Source: Microbacterium sp. 11MF (GTDB lineage Bacteria > Actinomycetota > Actinomycetes > Actinomycetales > Microbacteriaceae). From it: a DNA stretch of 64,000 nucleotides. Below, piece after piece: positions 18,165 to 27,585 of the stretch (positions within the stretch are counted from its first letter, which is position 1; the number at the start of each line of letters is the position of its first letter). The DNA lies in the NCBI RefSeq assembly GCF_000383475.1, contig NZ_KB911460.1:960384-1024383 (forward strand), given 5' to 3'. Position numbers and translations under genes: made by a program. The notes under the pieces are model-generated. The model saw only the letters and a program-made list of their open reading frames with translations. It made no database searches and was not told where the DNA came from.

Positions 18165-18231
18165 GACGTCGTTCACGTAAGGGCCGGATCCGGCAGCGAT
18201 GTCGGAGCCCCCTCCTAACGTGAATGTCGTC
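18165..18231 (+). repeat. Long imperfect inverted repeat in the recA leader
   Basis: Arms at 18165-18182 and 18214-18231 match at 14 of 18 positions. The loop contains a perfect 12-bp palindrome, GCCGGATCCGGC, at 18183-18194. A further stem, CTGTCGC (18248-18254) with GCGACAG (18280-18286), follows. If transcribed from the promoter near 18137 the recA mRNA has a strongly folded 5' leader. Confidence 0.6.
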
Positions 18232-18325
18232 AGATGACACCCACGCCCTGTCGCAGCATCCGATCCGTCGGTGAGGAGCGCGACAGCCTACGGGCGACGG
18301 AACCGCGAGTATCAAGGAGTACGAC

Positions 18326-19384
18326 ATGCCCTCACCTGCAGACCGCGAGAAGGCCCTCGAATCGGCCCTCGCCCAGATCGACCGCCAGTTCGGCAAGGGG
18401 TCGATCATGCGACTCGGAAGCGACGAGCGCGCGCCGGTCGAGGTCATCCCGACCGGATCGATCGCCCTCGACGTCGCCCTGGGTATAGGCGGAATCCCTC
18501 GCGGCCGCGTCGTCGAGATCTACGGTCCCGAGTCCTCGGGTAAGACGACCCTCACGCTCCACGCCATCGCGAACACGCAGCGGGCCGGCGGTATCGCCGC
18601 CTTCATCGACGCCGAGCACGCGCTGGATCCCGGCTACGCCGAGAAGCTGGGCGTCGACATCGATGCTCTCCTCGTCTCGCAGCCCGACACCGGTGAGCAG
18701 GCGCTCGAGATCGCCGACATGCTGATCCGCTCCGGTGCCATCGACCTGGTCGTCATCGACTCCGTCGCCGCTCTCGTCCCCGAGGCCGAGATCAAGGGTG
18801 AGATGGGTGACTCCCATGTCGGTCTCCAGGCCCGCCTGATGTCCCAGGCGCTCCGCAAGATCACCGGTGGCCTGAACCAGACGAAGACTACGGCGATCTT
18901 CATCAACCAGCTCCGCGAGAAGATCGGCGTGTTCTTCGGGTCGCCCGAGACCACCGCGGGTGGTAAGGCGCTCAAGTTCTACGCCTCGGTGCGACTGGAC
19001 ATCCGCCGTATCGAGACCCTGAAGGACGGGTCCGAGGCGGTCGGTAACCGCACCCGCGTGAAGGTCGTCAAGAACAAGATGGCGCCGCCCTTCAAGCAGG
19101 CCGAGTTCGACATCCTCTACGGCGTCGGGATCTCGCGAGAGGGAAGCCTCATCGACTTCGGTGTCGAGCACGGCATCGTGAAGAAGTCGGGTGCCTGGTA
19201 CACGTACGAGGGTGAGCAGCTCGGCCAGGGCAAAGAGAACTCGCGCAACTTCCTGCTGAAGAACACCGACGTGGCTGCCGAGATCGAGAACAAGATCAAG
19301 CAGAAGCTCGGCATCGGCCAGCCGAAGGCCGTCGCCGAGGATGCCGCGGTGTCGGACGAGCTGACGGCTCGCCGCCCGGCCTGA
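18326..19384 (+). CDS. recA: Recombinase RecA
   Basis: Strand exchange, recombination repair and co-protease for LexA. 352 residues, no intein. Walker A is [12 protein letters not shown] (about residue 67), Walker [14 protein letters not shown]1 [20 protein letters not shown] and L2 [28 protein letters not shown]. The C-terminus is not strongly acidic. AAGGAG at 18314-18319 is the RBS, so the mRNA is leadered, unlike many neighbours. The SOS box upstream and the nearby lexA indicate damage induction. Confidence 0.98.
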   Translation: MPSPADREKALESALAQIDRQFGKGSIMRLGSDERAPVEVIPTGSIALDVALGIGGIPRGRVVEIYGPESSGKTTLTLHAIANTQRAGGIAAFIDAEHALDPGYAEKLGVDIDALLVSQPDTGEQALEIADMLIRSGAIDLVVIDSVAALVPEAEIKGEMGDSHVGLQARLMSQALRKITGGLNQTKTTAIFINQLREKIGVFFGSPETTAGGKALKFYASVRLDIRRIETLKDGSEAVGNRTRVKVVKNKMAPPFKQAEFDILYGVGISREGSLIDFGVEHGIVKKSGAWYTYEGEQLGQGKENSRNFLLKNTDVAAEIENKIKQKLGIGQPKAVAEDAAVSDELTARRPA

Positions 19385-19386
19385 TC

Positions 19387-20109
19387 ATGACGGATTCGAA
19401 CGGGGGCGAGCGGGACTCGCTCGCCCCCGTCATCCCGCTCTTCGGACGCCGGACGGAGGCCCCGGCCGACGCGGGCGATGTCACCGGAAACGGCGATGAT
19501 CCGCAGCCGTGGCATGCGACGTGGATCGCCGAGCGTGCGGCATCCGAGAGGTCCGCGGCCCGTGCCGCGCACCCGGCGACGGGCACCGTGCCCGTCGTGG
19601 CTCCGGCGGGTGAGGATGCGCCCGCAGCCGTGGCTGAGCGGATCCTGCTGCGCAAGCTCCGGACGCGATCCCTCTCACTTCGCGAGGCGCGGTCGGTGCT
19701 CCGCGAACACGATCTCGACGAGGCCGAGCTCGAGGGCATCGTCGATCGGTTCGTCTCGCTCGGGTACCTCGACGACGCCGCCCTCGCCGAGCAGCTGATC
19801 GACAAAGCGACGTCCCGCAAGGCGCAGGGTCGCATGGCGATCGCCCAGGGCCTGTCGCAGCGCGGCATCCCTCGCGACGTGATCGACGAGGCGCTCGATC
19901 AACTTCCCGACGATGAGGCCGAGAGGGCTCTCGAGTTCGCACGGTCCAAGGCGCGGGGGCTCGAAGGGCTCGATCGCGATATGGCCCTCCGGCGCCTCGC
20001 CGGTCAGTTGGCCCGGCGCGGGTACGGCTCCGTCGCCCTGTCGGTGGCGCGTCGTGCGCTCGACGAGGCGAGCGCACCCCCGCGGCATGGGGTTCGCTTC
20101 GAACCGTGA
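19387..20109 (+). CDS. recX: Regulatory protein RecX
   Basis: RecX limits RecA filament extension. 240 residues: a non-conserved N-terminal tail of about 80 residues, then three-helix repeats typical of RecX (LRTRSLSLREARSVLREHDLDEAELEGIVDRF, LGYLDDAALAEQLIDKATSRKAQGR, ISQR-like GLSQRGIPRDVIDEAL). It starts 2 nt after recA, the normal recA-recX operon, and would therefore share SOS control. Confidence 0.92.
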   Translation: MTDSNGGERDSLAPVIPLFGRRTEAPADAGDVTGNGDDPQPWHATWIAERAASERSAARAAHPATGTVPVVAPAGEDAPAAVAERILLRKLRTRSLSLREARSVLREHDLDEAELEGIVDRFVSLGYLDDAALAEQLIDKATSRKAQGRMAIAQGLSQRGIPRDVIDEALDQLPDDEAERALEFARSKARGLEGLDRDMALRRLAGQLARRGYGSVALSVARRALDEASAPPRHGVRFEP

Positions 20110-20174
20110 CCACGGTTGCGTCCATCTGACAGACTCGCCTTACCCGCGCCCGGCGCGGCCGGAGGAGTGTGCGC

Positions 20175-21095
20175 ATGGCGATCGAGGTCGACGGTCTCGT
20201 GAAGTCCTACAAGACCGTCACCGCAGTCGACGGGGTCTCCTTCGCGGTGCCGGACGGCCAGCTGTTCGCCTTCCTGGGAGCGAACGGTGCCGGGAAGTCC
20301 ACGACGATCGGATGCCTCACGACGCTGCTCCGAGCGGACGCCGGGACGGTCCGCGTCGCGGGGTACGACGTGTCGGCAGAGAGCGAACGGGTGCGGTCGC
20401 GGATCGGCGTCGTGTTCCAGCGGTCACTGCTCGATGACGGTCTGACCGTCCGCGAAAACCTCGCCCTGCGAGCCACGCTCTCCCACATCGACCGTCGGCG
20501 CTTCGCTGCCAGACTCGACGAACTCTCGCTCCTCGTCGAACTCGACGAGTTCCTCGACCGTCCCTACGGCCGGCTGTCGGGCGGACAGCGTCGCCGCGCG
20601 GACATCGCCCGTGCGCTCATGCACGAGCCGTCGATCCTCTTCCTCGACGAGCCGACCGCGGGCTTGGACCCCGCGAGTCGTGTGGCGGTGTGGGCGGCGA
20701 TCGATCGGCTCCGCTCCGAGCGGGGTCTCACCGTCTTCCTGACGACCCACTACATGGCCGAGACCGAAGAGGCGGATCAGGTCACCATCATCGACGCGGG
20801 CCGCGTCGTCGCGAGCGGGACGCCCACAGAACTACGCGCACGCCACAGTCGCAGCGTGCTCACCGTCACCACACGAGATCCGGACACGCTGTCCGCCCTC
20901 GCCACCCGAGGCGGACTGACCGCGACTCGCGACGGCGACATCCTCACGATCGAGGTGCCCGACGCGCGGGCGGCACGGACCTTGCTGGCGCAGCACGACG
21001 AGGACGTTCTGGACTTCGAGTTCCGGCACGGTCGGATGGACGACGTCTTCCTCGCCCTCACCGGCCGCGGTGAGCTGGTCGTGGACGCCGTATGA
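20175..21095 (+). CDS. ABC transporter ATP-binding protein (DrrA-like)
   Basis: 306 residues from ATG 20175 (GTG at 20169 is possible, but GGAGGAG at 20161-20167 fits the ATG better). Walker A GANGAGKSTTIG, signature LSGGQRRRADIARAL, Walker B SILFLDEPTAGLDPASR and switch His in FLTTHYMAE are present. The C-terminal about 90 residues match the extension of the DrrA/CcmA type export ATPases. It overlaps its permease by 4 nt. The substrate is unknown; drug or lipid export is possible, and no resistance claim is made. Confidence 0.9.
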   Translation: MAIEVDGLVKSYKTVTAVDGVSFAVPDGQLFAFLGANGAGKSTTIGCLTTLLRADAGTVRVAGYDVSAESERVRSRIGVVFQRSLLDDGLTVRENLALRATLSHIDRRRFAARLDELSLLVELDEFLDRPYGRLSGGQRRRADIARALMHEPSILFLDEPTAGLDPASRVAVWAAIDRLRSERGLTVFLTTHYMAETEEADQVTIIDAGRVVASGTPTELRARHSRSVLTVTTRDPDTLSALATRGGLTATRDGDILTIEVPDARAARTLLAQHDEDVLDFEFRHGRMDDVFLALTGRGELVVDAV

Positions 21096-21970
21096 GCATC
21101 ATCGCGGCCGTCGTGCGCCGCAATCTGACCCTGTTCTTCCGCGATCGGATGAACGTCTTCTTCTCGTTGCTGAGCGGGCTCATCCTCTTCTTCCTCTACA
21201 CGCTCTTCCTCTCCCGGCTGCAGGTCGATGGTCTCGAGCGCACCCTCCCGCGCGCATCGCGCGCCGACATCGAGGCCTTCGTCGACAGTTGGATGCTGTC
21301 GGGCATCGTCCTGCTCACGACCGTCACCTCGGGGATCGGAGCGATCTCCGTGTTCGTGGACGATCGCGCCTCGGGCCGGTTCGCCGACTTCCTCGTCGCC
21401 CCCATCCGGCGATCGCAGCTGGTGCTCGGCTACCTGCTGTCCTCGGTGTCCGTCGCGGTCGTCATGTCGGGCATCATCCTCATCCTCACCGTGCTCGAAC
21501 TCGGACTCGTCCGCGGCGCGTGGCTCGGTCCTCTCGAAATCCTGCGGGCGATCGGTGCGATGGTGCTCTGCTGCGTCGCCTTCACCTCCCTCGGAGCCTT
21601 CGGGGCCTCCTTCCTGAAGACGACCGGTGCCTACTCCGCGTTCTCGACGGTCGTGGGTACCGTCCTCGGATTCGTCGCGGGTTCCTACATCCCGGTCGGG
21701 TCTCTCCCCGATGGCGTCGCGTCGACCATCAACGCCCTCCCGTTCGCCCAAGGAGCCATGCTCCTGCGCCTGCCGTTCACCGACGAGACGATCGCCGCTC
21801 TCGCCGGCGGGGACGCCGGCGCCATCAGGGACCTCAAGGAGATCTACGGGATCGATCTCTTCGTCGGCTCGAGCGTCGTCCCCGTGTGGCTCGCCGTCAC
21901 CGTTCTCGTCGCCGTCGCCGTCACCTTCAGCGCCATCTCTGCGGCCCGCATCCGCTCCCTCCTGCGCTGA
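21092..21970 (+). CDS. ABC-2 type transporter permease (DrrB-like)
   Basis: 292 residues with six hydrophobic segments; the first (about residues 21-40) follows a cytoplasmic VVRRNLTLFFRDRMNVFFSLL entry typical of ABC-2 permeases, and the loop with GAISVFVDDRASGRFADFLVAPIRRSQLVLGYLLSS is the usual cytoplasmic coupling region. The final helix ends in IRSLLR. Coupled to the ATPase gene by ATGA overlap, it makes a two-gene exporter inserted between recX and miaB. Confidence 0.88.
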   Translation: MSIIAAVVRRNLTLFFRDRMNVFFSLLSGLILFFLYTLFLSRLQVDGLERTLPRASRADIEAFVDSWMLSGIVLLTTVTSGIGAISVFVDDRASGRFADFLVAPIRRSQLVLGYLLSSVSVAVVMSGIILILTVLELGLVRGAWLGPLEILRAIGAMVLCCVAFTSLGAFGASFLKTTGAYSAFSTVVGTVLGFVAGSYIPVGSLPDGVASTINALPFAQGAMLLRLPFTDETIAALAGGDAGAIRDLKEIYGIDLFVGSSVVPVWLAVTVLVAVAVTFSAISAARIRSLLR

Positions 21971-22004
21971 CACCGCCCGGGGCGTCCCGAGGCGACGCGG
22001 CTCG

Positions 22005-22019
22005 TAGAATGGCCTGATC
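22005..22019 (+). promoter_or_regulatory. miaB promoter (-10 TAGAAT)
   Basis: TAGAAT at 22005-22010, 9 nt before ATG 22020, giving a leader of at most a few nt. Confidence 0.55.
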
Positions 22020-23576
22020 ATGACCAGCCCTTCCGCTGCCCCCACTCTCATCGCCCCGTCGGACGCAGCCGTCACCGCCGACGGCCGCTCCCGCACCTAC
22101 GAGGTGCGGACCTTCGGGTGTCAGATGAACGTCCACGACTCCGAGCGTCTGTCCGGTTCCCTCGAGTCGGCCGGCTACGTCCGTGCTGACGCGGGAGTCG
22201 AGGCCGATGTCGTCGTCATCAACACGTGCGCCGTCCGCGACAACGCCGCGGGCAAGCTCTACGGCACCCTCGGGCACCTGAAGAGCCGCAAGGACAAGCA
22301 CGACGGCATGCAGATCGCCGTCGGCGGCTGCCTGGCCCAGATGGACAAGGACGCCGTCCAGCAGAAGGCACCCTGGGTCGACGTCGTCTTCGGCACCCAC
22401 AACATGGGCTCGCTCCCGAGCCTCCTCGAGCGGGCGCGGCACAACGGCGAGGCGGAGCTCGAGATCCTCGAGTCTCTCGAGGTGTTCCCGTCGACGCTCC
22501 CCACCAAGCGCGACTCGGCGCACAGCGGCTGGGTCTCGATCTCCGTCGGGTGCAACAACACCTGCACGTTCTGCATCGTCCCCAGCCTGCGCGGCAAGGA
22601 GAAGGATCGCCGCCCGGGTGACATCCTGAACGAGATCCGTCTGCTCGTCGACGACGGCGCGATCGAGGTCACCCTCCTCGGCCAGAACGTCAACAGCTAC
22701 GGCGTCGAGTTCGGCGACCGCCAGGCGTTCAGCAAGCTCCTGCGCGCGGCGGGCGAGATCCCGGGCCTCGAGCGCGTGCGCTTCACGAGCCCGCACCCCG
22801 CTGCGTTCACCGACGACGTCATCGACGCGATGGCGGAGACCCCTGCCGTCATGCCGCAGCTGCACATGCCGCTGCAGTCCGGGTCGGACCGCATCCTCAA
22901 GGCGATGCGGCGGTCGTACCGCAGCGAACGGTTCCTCGGCATCCTCGACCGCGTGCGCGAGAAGATGCCCCACGCGGCGATCTCGACCGACATCATCGTG
23001 GGCTTCCCGGGCGAGACCGACGAGGACTTCGAGGACACCATGCGCGTCGTCGAGCAGGCGCGATTCGCGGGGGCCTTCACCTTCCAGTACTCGATCCGCG
23101 AGGGGACACCCGCTGCGACGATGCCCGATCAGGTCCCCAAGGAGGTCGTCCAGGAGCGGTACAACCGCCTCGTCGCCCTGCAGGAGCGCATTTCCCTCGA
23201 GGAGAACCAGGCCCAGCTCGGGCGCACCGTCGAGGTTCTCGTCTCGACGGGTGAGGGGAAGAAGGATGCCGCGACCCGCCGCCTGACCGGCCGCGCCGAG
23301 GACAACCGCCTCGTCCACTTCGAGGTGCCCGAGGGTTCCCCGACGCCGCGTCCCGGCGACGTGGTCACGACGGTCGTCACGCACGCCGCGCCGTTCCACC
23401 TCCTCGCCGACAGCCCGGACGGCGCGCCGCTGCGCATCCGCCGCACGCGCGCCGGGGACGCGTGGGATCGTGCGCAGGCCGACTCCTGCGGTGTCCCGGC
23501 CCCGACCGGTGACGCCGGTCCGCGCGCCGTGTCGCTCGGCCTGCCGATGATCCGCACCGCGACGCCCGGACTCTGA
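22020..23576 (+). CDS. miaB: tRNA-2-methylthio-N6-dimethylallyladenosine synthase
   Basis: Radical-SAM methylthiotransferase acting on A37 of tRNAs that read UNN codons, after MiaA. 518 residues. The N-terminal UPF0004 domain has the cysteines of its own cluster ([32 protein letters not shown]); the radical-SAM triad is C-N-N-T-C-T-F-C; a TRAM domain follows. The C-terminus after TRAM is longer than in E. coli MiaB by some 40-50 residues, a feature of actinobacterial members. miaA follows 4 nt later. Confidence 0.96.
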   Translation: MTSPSAAPTLIAPSDAAVTADGRSRTYEVRTFGCQMNVHDSERLSGSLESAGYVRADAGVEADVVVINTCAVRDNAAGKLYGTLGHLKSRKDKHDGMQIAVGGCLAQMDKDAVQQKAPWVDVVFGTHNMGSLPSLLERARHNGEAELEILESLEVFPSTLPTKRDSAHSGWVSISVGCNNTCTFCIVPSLRGKEKDRRPGDILNEIRLLVDDGAIEVTLLGQNVNSYGVEFGDRQAFSKLLRAAGEIPGLERVRFTSPHPAAFTDDVIDAMAETPAVMPQLHMPLQSGSDRILKAMRRSYRSERFLGILDRVREKMPHAAISTDIIVGFPGETDEDFEDTMRVVEQARFAGAFTFQYSIREGTPAATMPDQVPKEVVQERYNRLVALQERISLEENQAQLGRTVEVLVSTGEGKKDAATRRLTGRAEDNRLVHFEVPEGSPTPRPGDVVTTVVTHAAPFHLLADSPDGAPLRIRRTRAGDAWDRAQADSCGVPAPTGDAGPRAVSLGLPMIRTATPGL

Positions 23577-23580
23577 CCTC

Positions 23581-24501
23581 GTGGGCGCGGAGCGCCTGTG
23601 GGCGATCGTCGGAGCGACCGGGACGGGTAAGACGTCGCTGTCGCTGGACCTCGCCGAGGAGTTGATCCGTCGCGGCCGCGCGGCGGAGATCGTGAACGCC
23701 GATGCCATGCAGCTCTACCGCGGCATGGACATCGGGACCGCGAAGATCCCCCTGGCAGAGCGGCGCGGCATCCCGCATCATCTGTTCGACGAGTTCGATG
23801 TGACCGAGGACGTCGCTGTCGCCGTCTACCAGGAGAGGGCGCGCGCGACGATCCGCGGCATCCTCGATCGCGGGGCCGACGCGATCCTTGTCGGGGGCTC
23901 AGGGCTCTACGTGTCGAGCGTGGTCTTCGACTTCCGCTTCCCGCCCCGCGATCCGGCGCTGCGCGCCCGGCTCGAGGCGGATCTCGACGAGCTCGGAGCC
24001 GCGGCGCTGATCGAGCGGATCCGCGACCTCGATCCGGGAGCAGCAGATCGCCTCGATCCGCGCAACAGCCGGCGTGTCGTCCGGGCCCTCGAGGTGCTCC
24101 TCCAGGGGGCGGACACCCACGGCGCTGCGCTCCCTGAGGCGCCCGTGCTGTGGCATCCCGCCACCGAACTCGTCGGTGTCCACCTGGACCGTGCAGAGCT
24201 GGTCGAGCGCCTCGATGAGCGGGTCCGGGGGATGTGGCGGGACGGTCTGCTCGCCGAGGTCGAGGGCCTCCGGGCCCGGGGTCTCGAGTCCGGTGCGACC
24301 GCGCCTCGCGCCATCGGTTACGCGCAGGCACTCGCGCAGCTCGGTGGCCGGATGGACGAAGAAGAGGCCGTCGCCGAGACCCAGGCGCTCACGCGCCGGT
24401 ACGCGCGGCGTCAGGTCTCGTGGTTCAAGAGGTACCCCGGCCTTCGGTGGGTGGATGCCGGGACTCCCAGCATCCGCCTCCTCGAATCCTTGACAAGCTA
24501 A
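23581..24501 (+). CDS. miaA: tRNA dimethylallyltransferase
   Basis: Adds the isopentenyl group to A37, the substrate for MiaB. 306 residues from GTG 23581. The P-loop is [31 protein letters not shown] contains the catalytic Asp and substrate-binding Thr region, [12 protein letters not shown] and [16 protein letters not shown] follow, and the C-terminal [16 protein letters not shown] is conserved. The gene sits directly after miaB, in the reverse of the biochemical order but as usual in actinobacteria. Confidence 0.96.
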   Translation: MGAERLWAIVGATGTGKTSLSLDLAEELIRRGRAAEIVNADAMQLYRGMDIGTAKIPLAERRGIPHHLFDEFDVTEDVAVAVYQERARATIRGILDRGADAILVGGSGLYVSSVVFDFRFPPRDPALRARLEADLDELGAAALIERIRDLDPGAADRLDPRNSRRVVRALEVLLQGADTHGAALPEAPVLWHPATELVGVHLDRAELVERLDERVRGMWRDGLLAEVEGLRARGLESGATAPRAIGYAQALAQLGGRMDEEEAVAETQALTRRYARRQVSWFKRYPGLRWVDAGTPSIRLLESLTS

Positions 24502-24519
24502 AGCTAATAGCCGTAGCCT
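24490..24519 (+). promoter_or_regulatory. Sigma-A type promoter of the hydrolase-regulator pair
   Basis: TTGACA (24490-24495), 18-nt spacer, TAGCCT (24514-24519). This is one of the few places in the window with a consensus -35. The stretch is visibly more AT-rich than its surroundings. AAGGAG at about 24541-24546 is the RBS for ATG 24553. Confidence 0.7.
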
Positions 24520-24552
24520 GCTCGTATCGAGCACGATGCGAAGGAGACGCCG

Positions 24553-25407
24553 ATGGTCGAGAAGATCCAGGTCCAAGGTGGGGAGATCGCGTTCGACGTG
24601 GTCGGGGACGGTCCACTTGTGGTTCTGGCACACGGGATGGGCGACTCCCGGCGCTCCTATCGCTTCGTCGTGCCGGCCCTCGTCGAGGCTGGGTTCCGCG
24701 TGGCGAACGTCGACATCCGCGGATGCGGCGAGTCGAGTGCCACGTGGGCGAGCTACAGCCGCGGCGACATAGCCGGTGATCTGCTCGCCGTCATCCGTCA
24801 TCTCGGCGGTCCCGCGGTCATCGTCGGCCAGTCGATCAGCGGAGGTGCTGCGACGGTCGCGGCAGCGCGCGCCCCGCACGACGTCGTCGGGGTCGTCGAG
24901 CTCGCGCCGTTCACCCGCGCGCAGCGGTTCGACCCGGCCGGCCTGATCCGGCACGCCCGTCATCGGAAGGGCATGACCCGCCTGGCGACGATGATGCTCC
25001 GTGGGAGTGTGCCCGCGTGGCTCCGCTACCTCGACCTCGCCATTCCGCAGAAGCCCGCCGACTGGGCGCAGGAGCAGGCCGGCATCGCCCGTCACCTCGC
25101 GGATCCTGCGCGCATGGCCGCGCTCCGGGCGATGGGGCAGACGAGTCCCGCGGATGCGGGGGAGCAGCTCCCGCACGTGACCGTGCCGGTCCTCGTGGTG
25201 ATGGGCACGGCCGACCCGGACTGGGCGGACCCTCGATCCGAAGGAGAAGGGGTCATCGCCGCGCTCCGGCCCGGCATCGGCCGGCTGGCGGTCATCGAGG
25301 GTGCCGGACACTACCCGCACGTCGAACGGCCGGGGGAGGTCGTCGACCTCGCCGTCCCGTTCCTGCGATCGGCTTTCTCGATCGAGGCGGGGGCGGCGGA
25401 TGCCTAG
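24553..25407 (+). CDS. Alpha/beta hydrolase
   Basis: 284 residues, alpha/beta hydrolase fold: oxyanion region VVLAHGMGDSRRSYRF, DIRGCGESS, nucleophile elbow VGQSISGGAA (Ser about residue 93), acidic residue region VLVVMGTADPDWADP and catalytic His in GAGHYPHVE. The elbow reads G-Q-S-I-S rather than the standard GxSxG, a small deviation. The substrate is unknown. It overlaps the downstream TetR-type regulator by 8 nt, so that regulator probably controls this gene. Confidence 0.88.
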   Translation: MVEKIQVQGGEIAFDVVGDGPLVVLAHGMGDSRRSYRFVVPALVEAGFRVANVDIRGCGESSATWASYSRGDIAGDLLAVIRHLGGPAVIVGQSISGGAATVAAARAPHDVVGVVELAPFTRAQRFDPAGLIRHARHRKGMTRLATMMLRGSVPAWLRYLDLAIPQKPADWAQEQAGIARHLADPARMAALRAMGQTSPADAGEQLPHVTVPVLVVMGTADPDWADPRSEGEGVIAALRPGIGRLAVIEGAGHYPHVERPGEVVDLAVPFLRSAFSIEAGAADA

Positions 25408-25981
25408 GGCCGGCCTCGACGTCGACGCCGTGACGCGTGCCGCAGCCGACCTCGTCGACGAGCAGGGGCTCGCCGCCCTGACGATGACGGCGCTGGCGGA
25501 GCGGGTTGGCGTCCGTCCGCCGTCGCTCTACAAGCATGTGCCGGGCGGGCTCGTCGAGCTCACCCATCGGGTGGCGACCCTGGCGGCGCAGGACCTCGCG
25601 GGGGTGTTTCGCGCGACGCTGTCGGAACACCGCGGCACCGCCCTCACCGACGTCGCTGTCGCCTTCCGGCGCTATGCACAGGCGCACCCGGGCCGGTATG
25701 CCGCGACCGCCGCCGCGGAGCCGTCCGGTGATGACGACCCGCTCGCGCTCGCGCTGCGCGACGGTCTCGACGCCCTCGGCGGAGTGTTCGACAGCTACGG
25801 ACTGCCGAGACAGGAGCACGTCCACGCCATCCGCATGCTCCGGAGCGTGCTCCACGGGTTCGCTGTCCTGGATGCCGCGCACGGCTTCCGGATGGACATC
25901 GATGTCGAGGACAGCGTCGCGTGGTCACTCGATCTCATGGATGCGGGACTCCGCGCGGCGGGGTCGACTCCGCCGCGCTGA
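25400..25981 (+). CDS. TetR/AcrR-family regulator with WHG-type C-terminal domain
   Basis: 193 residues. An N-terminal HTH (VTRAAADLVDEQGLAALTMTALAERVGVRPPSLYKHV, near residues 8-45) has the TetR arrangement in which LAERVGVRPPSLYKHV is the recognition unit. The C-terminal half (HPGRYAATAAAE, RMLRSVLHGFAVLDAAHGF) matches the WHG domain group of TetR regulators. It is co-transcribed with the hydrolase and may sense its substrate. The ATG at 25400 lies inside the hydrolase gene; the ORF could be extended upstream, but the homologous part begins here. Confidence 0.85.
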   Translation: MPRAGLDVDAVTRAAADLVDEQGLAALTMTALAERVGVRPPSLYKHVPGGLVELTHRVATLAAQDLAGVFRATLSEHRGTALTDVAVAFRRYAQAHPGRYAATAAAEPSGDDDPLALALRDGLDALGGVFDSYGLPRQEHVHAIRMLRSVLHGFAVLDAAHGFRMDIDVEDSVAWSLDLMDAGLRAAGSTPPR

Positions 25982-26007
25982 CCGGCGAAGCGGCATCCAC
26001 CCGCACC

Positions 26008-26019
26008 TAGACTGGGCGG
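26008..26019 (+). promoter_or_regulatory. dapF leaderless promoter (-10 TAGACT)
   Basis: TAGACT at 26008-26013, 6 nt before GTG 26020. Confidence 0.7.
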
Positions 26020-26886
26020 GTGTCGACGATCGCATTCACGAAGGGCCACGGGACGGGCAACGACTTCGTCGTCGTCGCCGACCCCGACGGGTCGCTGCAC
26101 CTGACCGGCGAGCAGATCGCCGCGCTGACCGACCGACGCTTCGGGATCGGAGCCGACGGGCTGTTGCGGGTCGTCCGTTCAGCCGCCATCGATGCAGGCT
26201 CTGAGACTCCCGACGCCGAGTGGTTCATGGACTACCGCAACGCCGACGGCTCGATCGCCGAGATGTGCGGCAACGGTGTCCGCGTCTTCGTGAAGTACCT
26301 CCTGAGTGCGGGCTACGTGACGCTCGGCGCCGGCGAGACCCTGCGCATCGGAACACGCGCCGGAACCAAGACCGTCACGCTCGCCGACAACGGATTCGAA
26401 GTCGACCTCGGCCTGTGGCGTCCGACCTCCGACGAGGTCCTCGTGCGGGCGCACGGTCTTAAGATCGCGCGCCCGGGTCTCGGCATCGACGTCGGGAACC
26501 CCCACGTCGTCGTCGCCCTCTCGAGCATCGCCGAACTCGACGGGCTCGACCTGACGGTCCAGCCGATCCTGGACCCCGTCCCGGCAGCCGGCGCGAACGT
26601 CGAGTTCGTCGTCCCCGAAGAACCCCTCATCACCGACGGCGTCGGCGCGATCCGGATGCGCGTGTTCGAGCGGGGCGTCGGAGAGACGCTCTCGTGCGGG
26701 ACCGGGGTCGCGGCATCCGCTCTGGCCGTGCGTCACTGGGCGGGCGCCGGTGCCCCGGACCAGTGGACGGTAGACGTCCCCGGCGGCCGTCTCGGGGTGC
26801 GCGTCGTGCGGACGGCTGCCGGTGAGCGCGTCCTGCTCTCCGGTCCCGCGTCGCTTGTCTTCTCGGGCGAGATCACGCTCGCCTGA
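26020..26886 (+). CDS. dapF: Diaminopimelate epimerase
   Basis: Converts LL- to meso-diaminopimelate for peptidoglycan and lysine. 288 residues. Both catalytic cysteines are present: [10 protein letters not shown] (thiolate base) and [12 protein letters not shown] (second thiol). The N-terminal [14 protein letters not shown] and the symmetrical two-lobe layout are typical. The GTG start follows a leaderless -10. Together with dapA and dapB in this window it supports a DAP pathway. Its 3' end converges on the methyltransferase gene with a 6-nt gap. Confidence 0.96.
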   Translation: MSTIAFTKGHGTGNDFVVVADPDGSLHLTGEQIAALTDRRFGIGADGLLRVVRSAAIDAGSETPDAEWFMDYRNADGSIAEMCGNGVRVFVKYLLSAGYVTLGAGETLRIGTRAGTKTVTLADNGFEVDLGLWRPTSDEVLVRAHGLKIARPGLGIDVGNPHVVVALSSIAELDGLDLTVQPILDPVPAAGANVEFVVPEEPLITDGVGAIRMRVFERGVGETLSCGTGVAASALAVRHWAGAGAPDQWTVDVPGGRLGVRVVRTAAGERVLLSGPASLVFSGEITLA

Positions 26887-26892
26887 CGTCGC

Positions 26893-27534
26893 TCAGGGGA
26901 GGGTGATCGTCCCCGTCGCGGGCGTGCCGTGCCGGCGGACCTTCAGCACCCGGAATCCTCGCCCGGTCGCGGCACGGGTGACCGAATAGCCCCTGTCGAG
27001 GGATGCCGCGAGCCACCGCTGCAGCGAATCGGAACCGAGATTGCGCTGCACGACGAGCCAGGCGTCGCTGCGCTCGGCGAGCCGGGGAATCCACGTCTCG
27101 AGCAGTCCGTGCAGGACATCCTTGCCGACACGGATCGGCGGGTTGGACCGGATGGTGCGGAAGGCGACGTCGCTCGGAACATCTTCGGGCAGCACGGCGT
27201 TGACGTTATCGAGGCCGAGTTCCGCAGCGTTGCGGCGGACGAGGTCCAAGGCTCGCTCGTTGACGTCGACGGCCCACACCGTCGCGTGAGGCGCGTCGAT
27301 GGCGAGCGACAGCGCGATGGGACCCCAGCCGCATCCGAGATCGAGAAGATGACCGCCCGCCGGGGGCGGAGGCGTGTTCGCCAGGAGCACCGCCGTCCCG
27401 CCGTCCACATGGTCGGGACTGAAGACCCCGCCCGCTGTCGTCACCTCGACGTCGCGACCGGCGAGGGACACACGGATGCGGCGGAGGTTCTCGGAGCTGG
27501 ACGGGGACGCGCTGAAGTAATGGTCGCTCCCCAT
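26893..27534 (-). CDS. Class I SAM-dependent methyltransferase (RsmC-like small domain)
   Basis: 213 residues. SAM-binding motif I LLDLGCGWGPIALSLA, acidic loop AVDVNERALDLVRRNA, and the NPP(F/Y)-type motif IV as SNPPIRVGKDVLHGLL place it among RsmC/MTS methyltransferases that modify an exocyclic amino group, usually guanine in rRNA. Half the length of E. coli RsmC, it lacks the N-terminal pseudo-domain, as actinobacterial versions do. A TACGCT -10 lies 6 nt upstream of its ATG on the minus strand (27541-27546), so it too looks leaderless. The rRNA target is inferred. Confidence 0.85.
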   Translation of the reverse strand: MGSDHYFSASPSSSENLRRIRVSLAGRDVEVTTAGGVFSPDHVDGGTAVLLANTPPPPAGGHLLDLGCGWGPIALSLAIDAPHATVWAVDVNERALDLVRRNAAELGLDNVNAVLPEDVPSDVAFRTIRSNPPIRVGKDVLHGLLETWIPRLAERSDAWLVVQRNLGSDSLQRWLAASLDRGYSVTRAATGRGFRVLKVRRHGTPATGTITLP

Positions 27535-27540
27535 GCGACG

Positions 27541-27546
27541 AGCGTA
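27541..27546 (-). promoter_or_regulatory. Leaderless promoter of the methyltransferase gene
   Basis: On the minus strand TACGCT (27546 down to 27541) stands 6 nt before the ATG at 27534. It is back to back with the hflX promoter about 28 nt away. Confidence 0.6.
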
Positions 27547-27573
27547 GCGGAGGCGGTGGAAGCCGCGGGAAGC

Positions 27574-27585
27574 TAGAGTTCACGG
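27574..27585 (+). promoter_or_regulatory. hflX leaderless promoter (-10 TAGAGT)
   Basis: TAGAGT at 27574-27579, 6 nt before ATG 27586. Confidence 0.65.

Noticed and set aside
20175..21970. Antibiotic resistance exporter (DrrAB)
   Set aside because: Similarity is only at family level and no biosynthetic or resistance genes are nearby; kept as exporter of unknown substrate.
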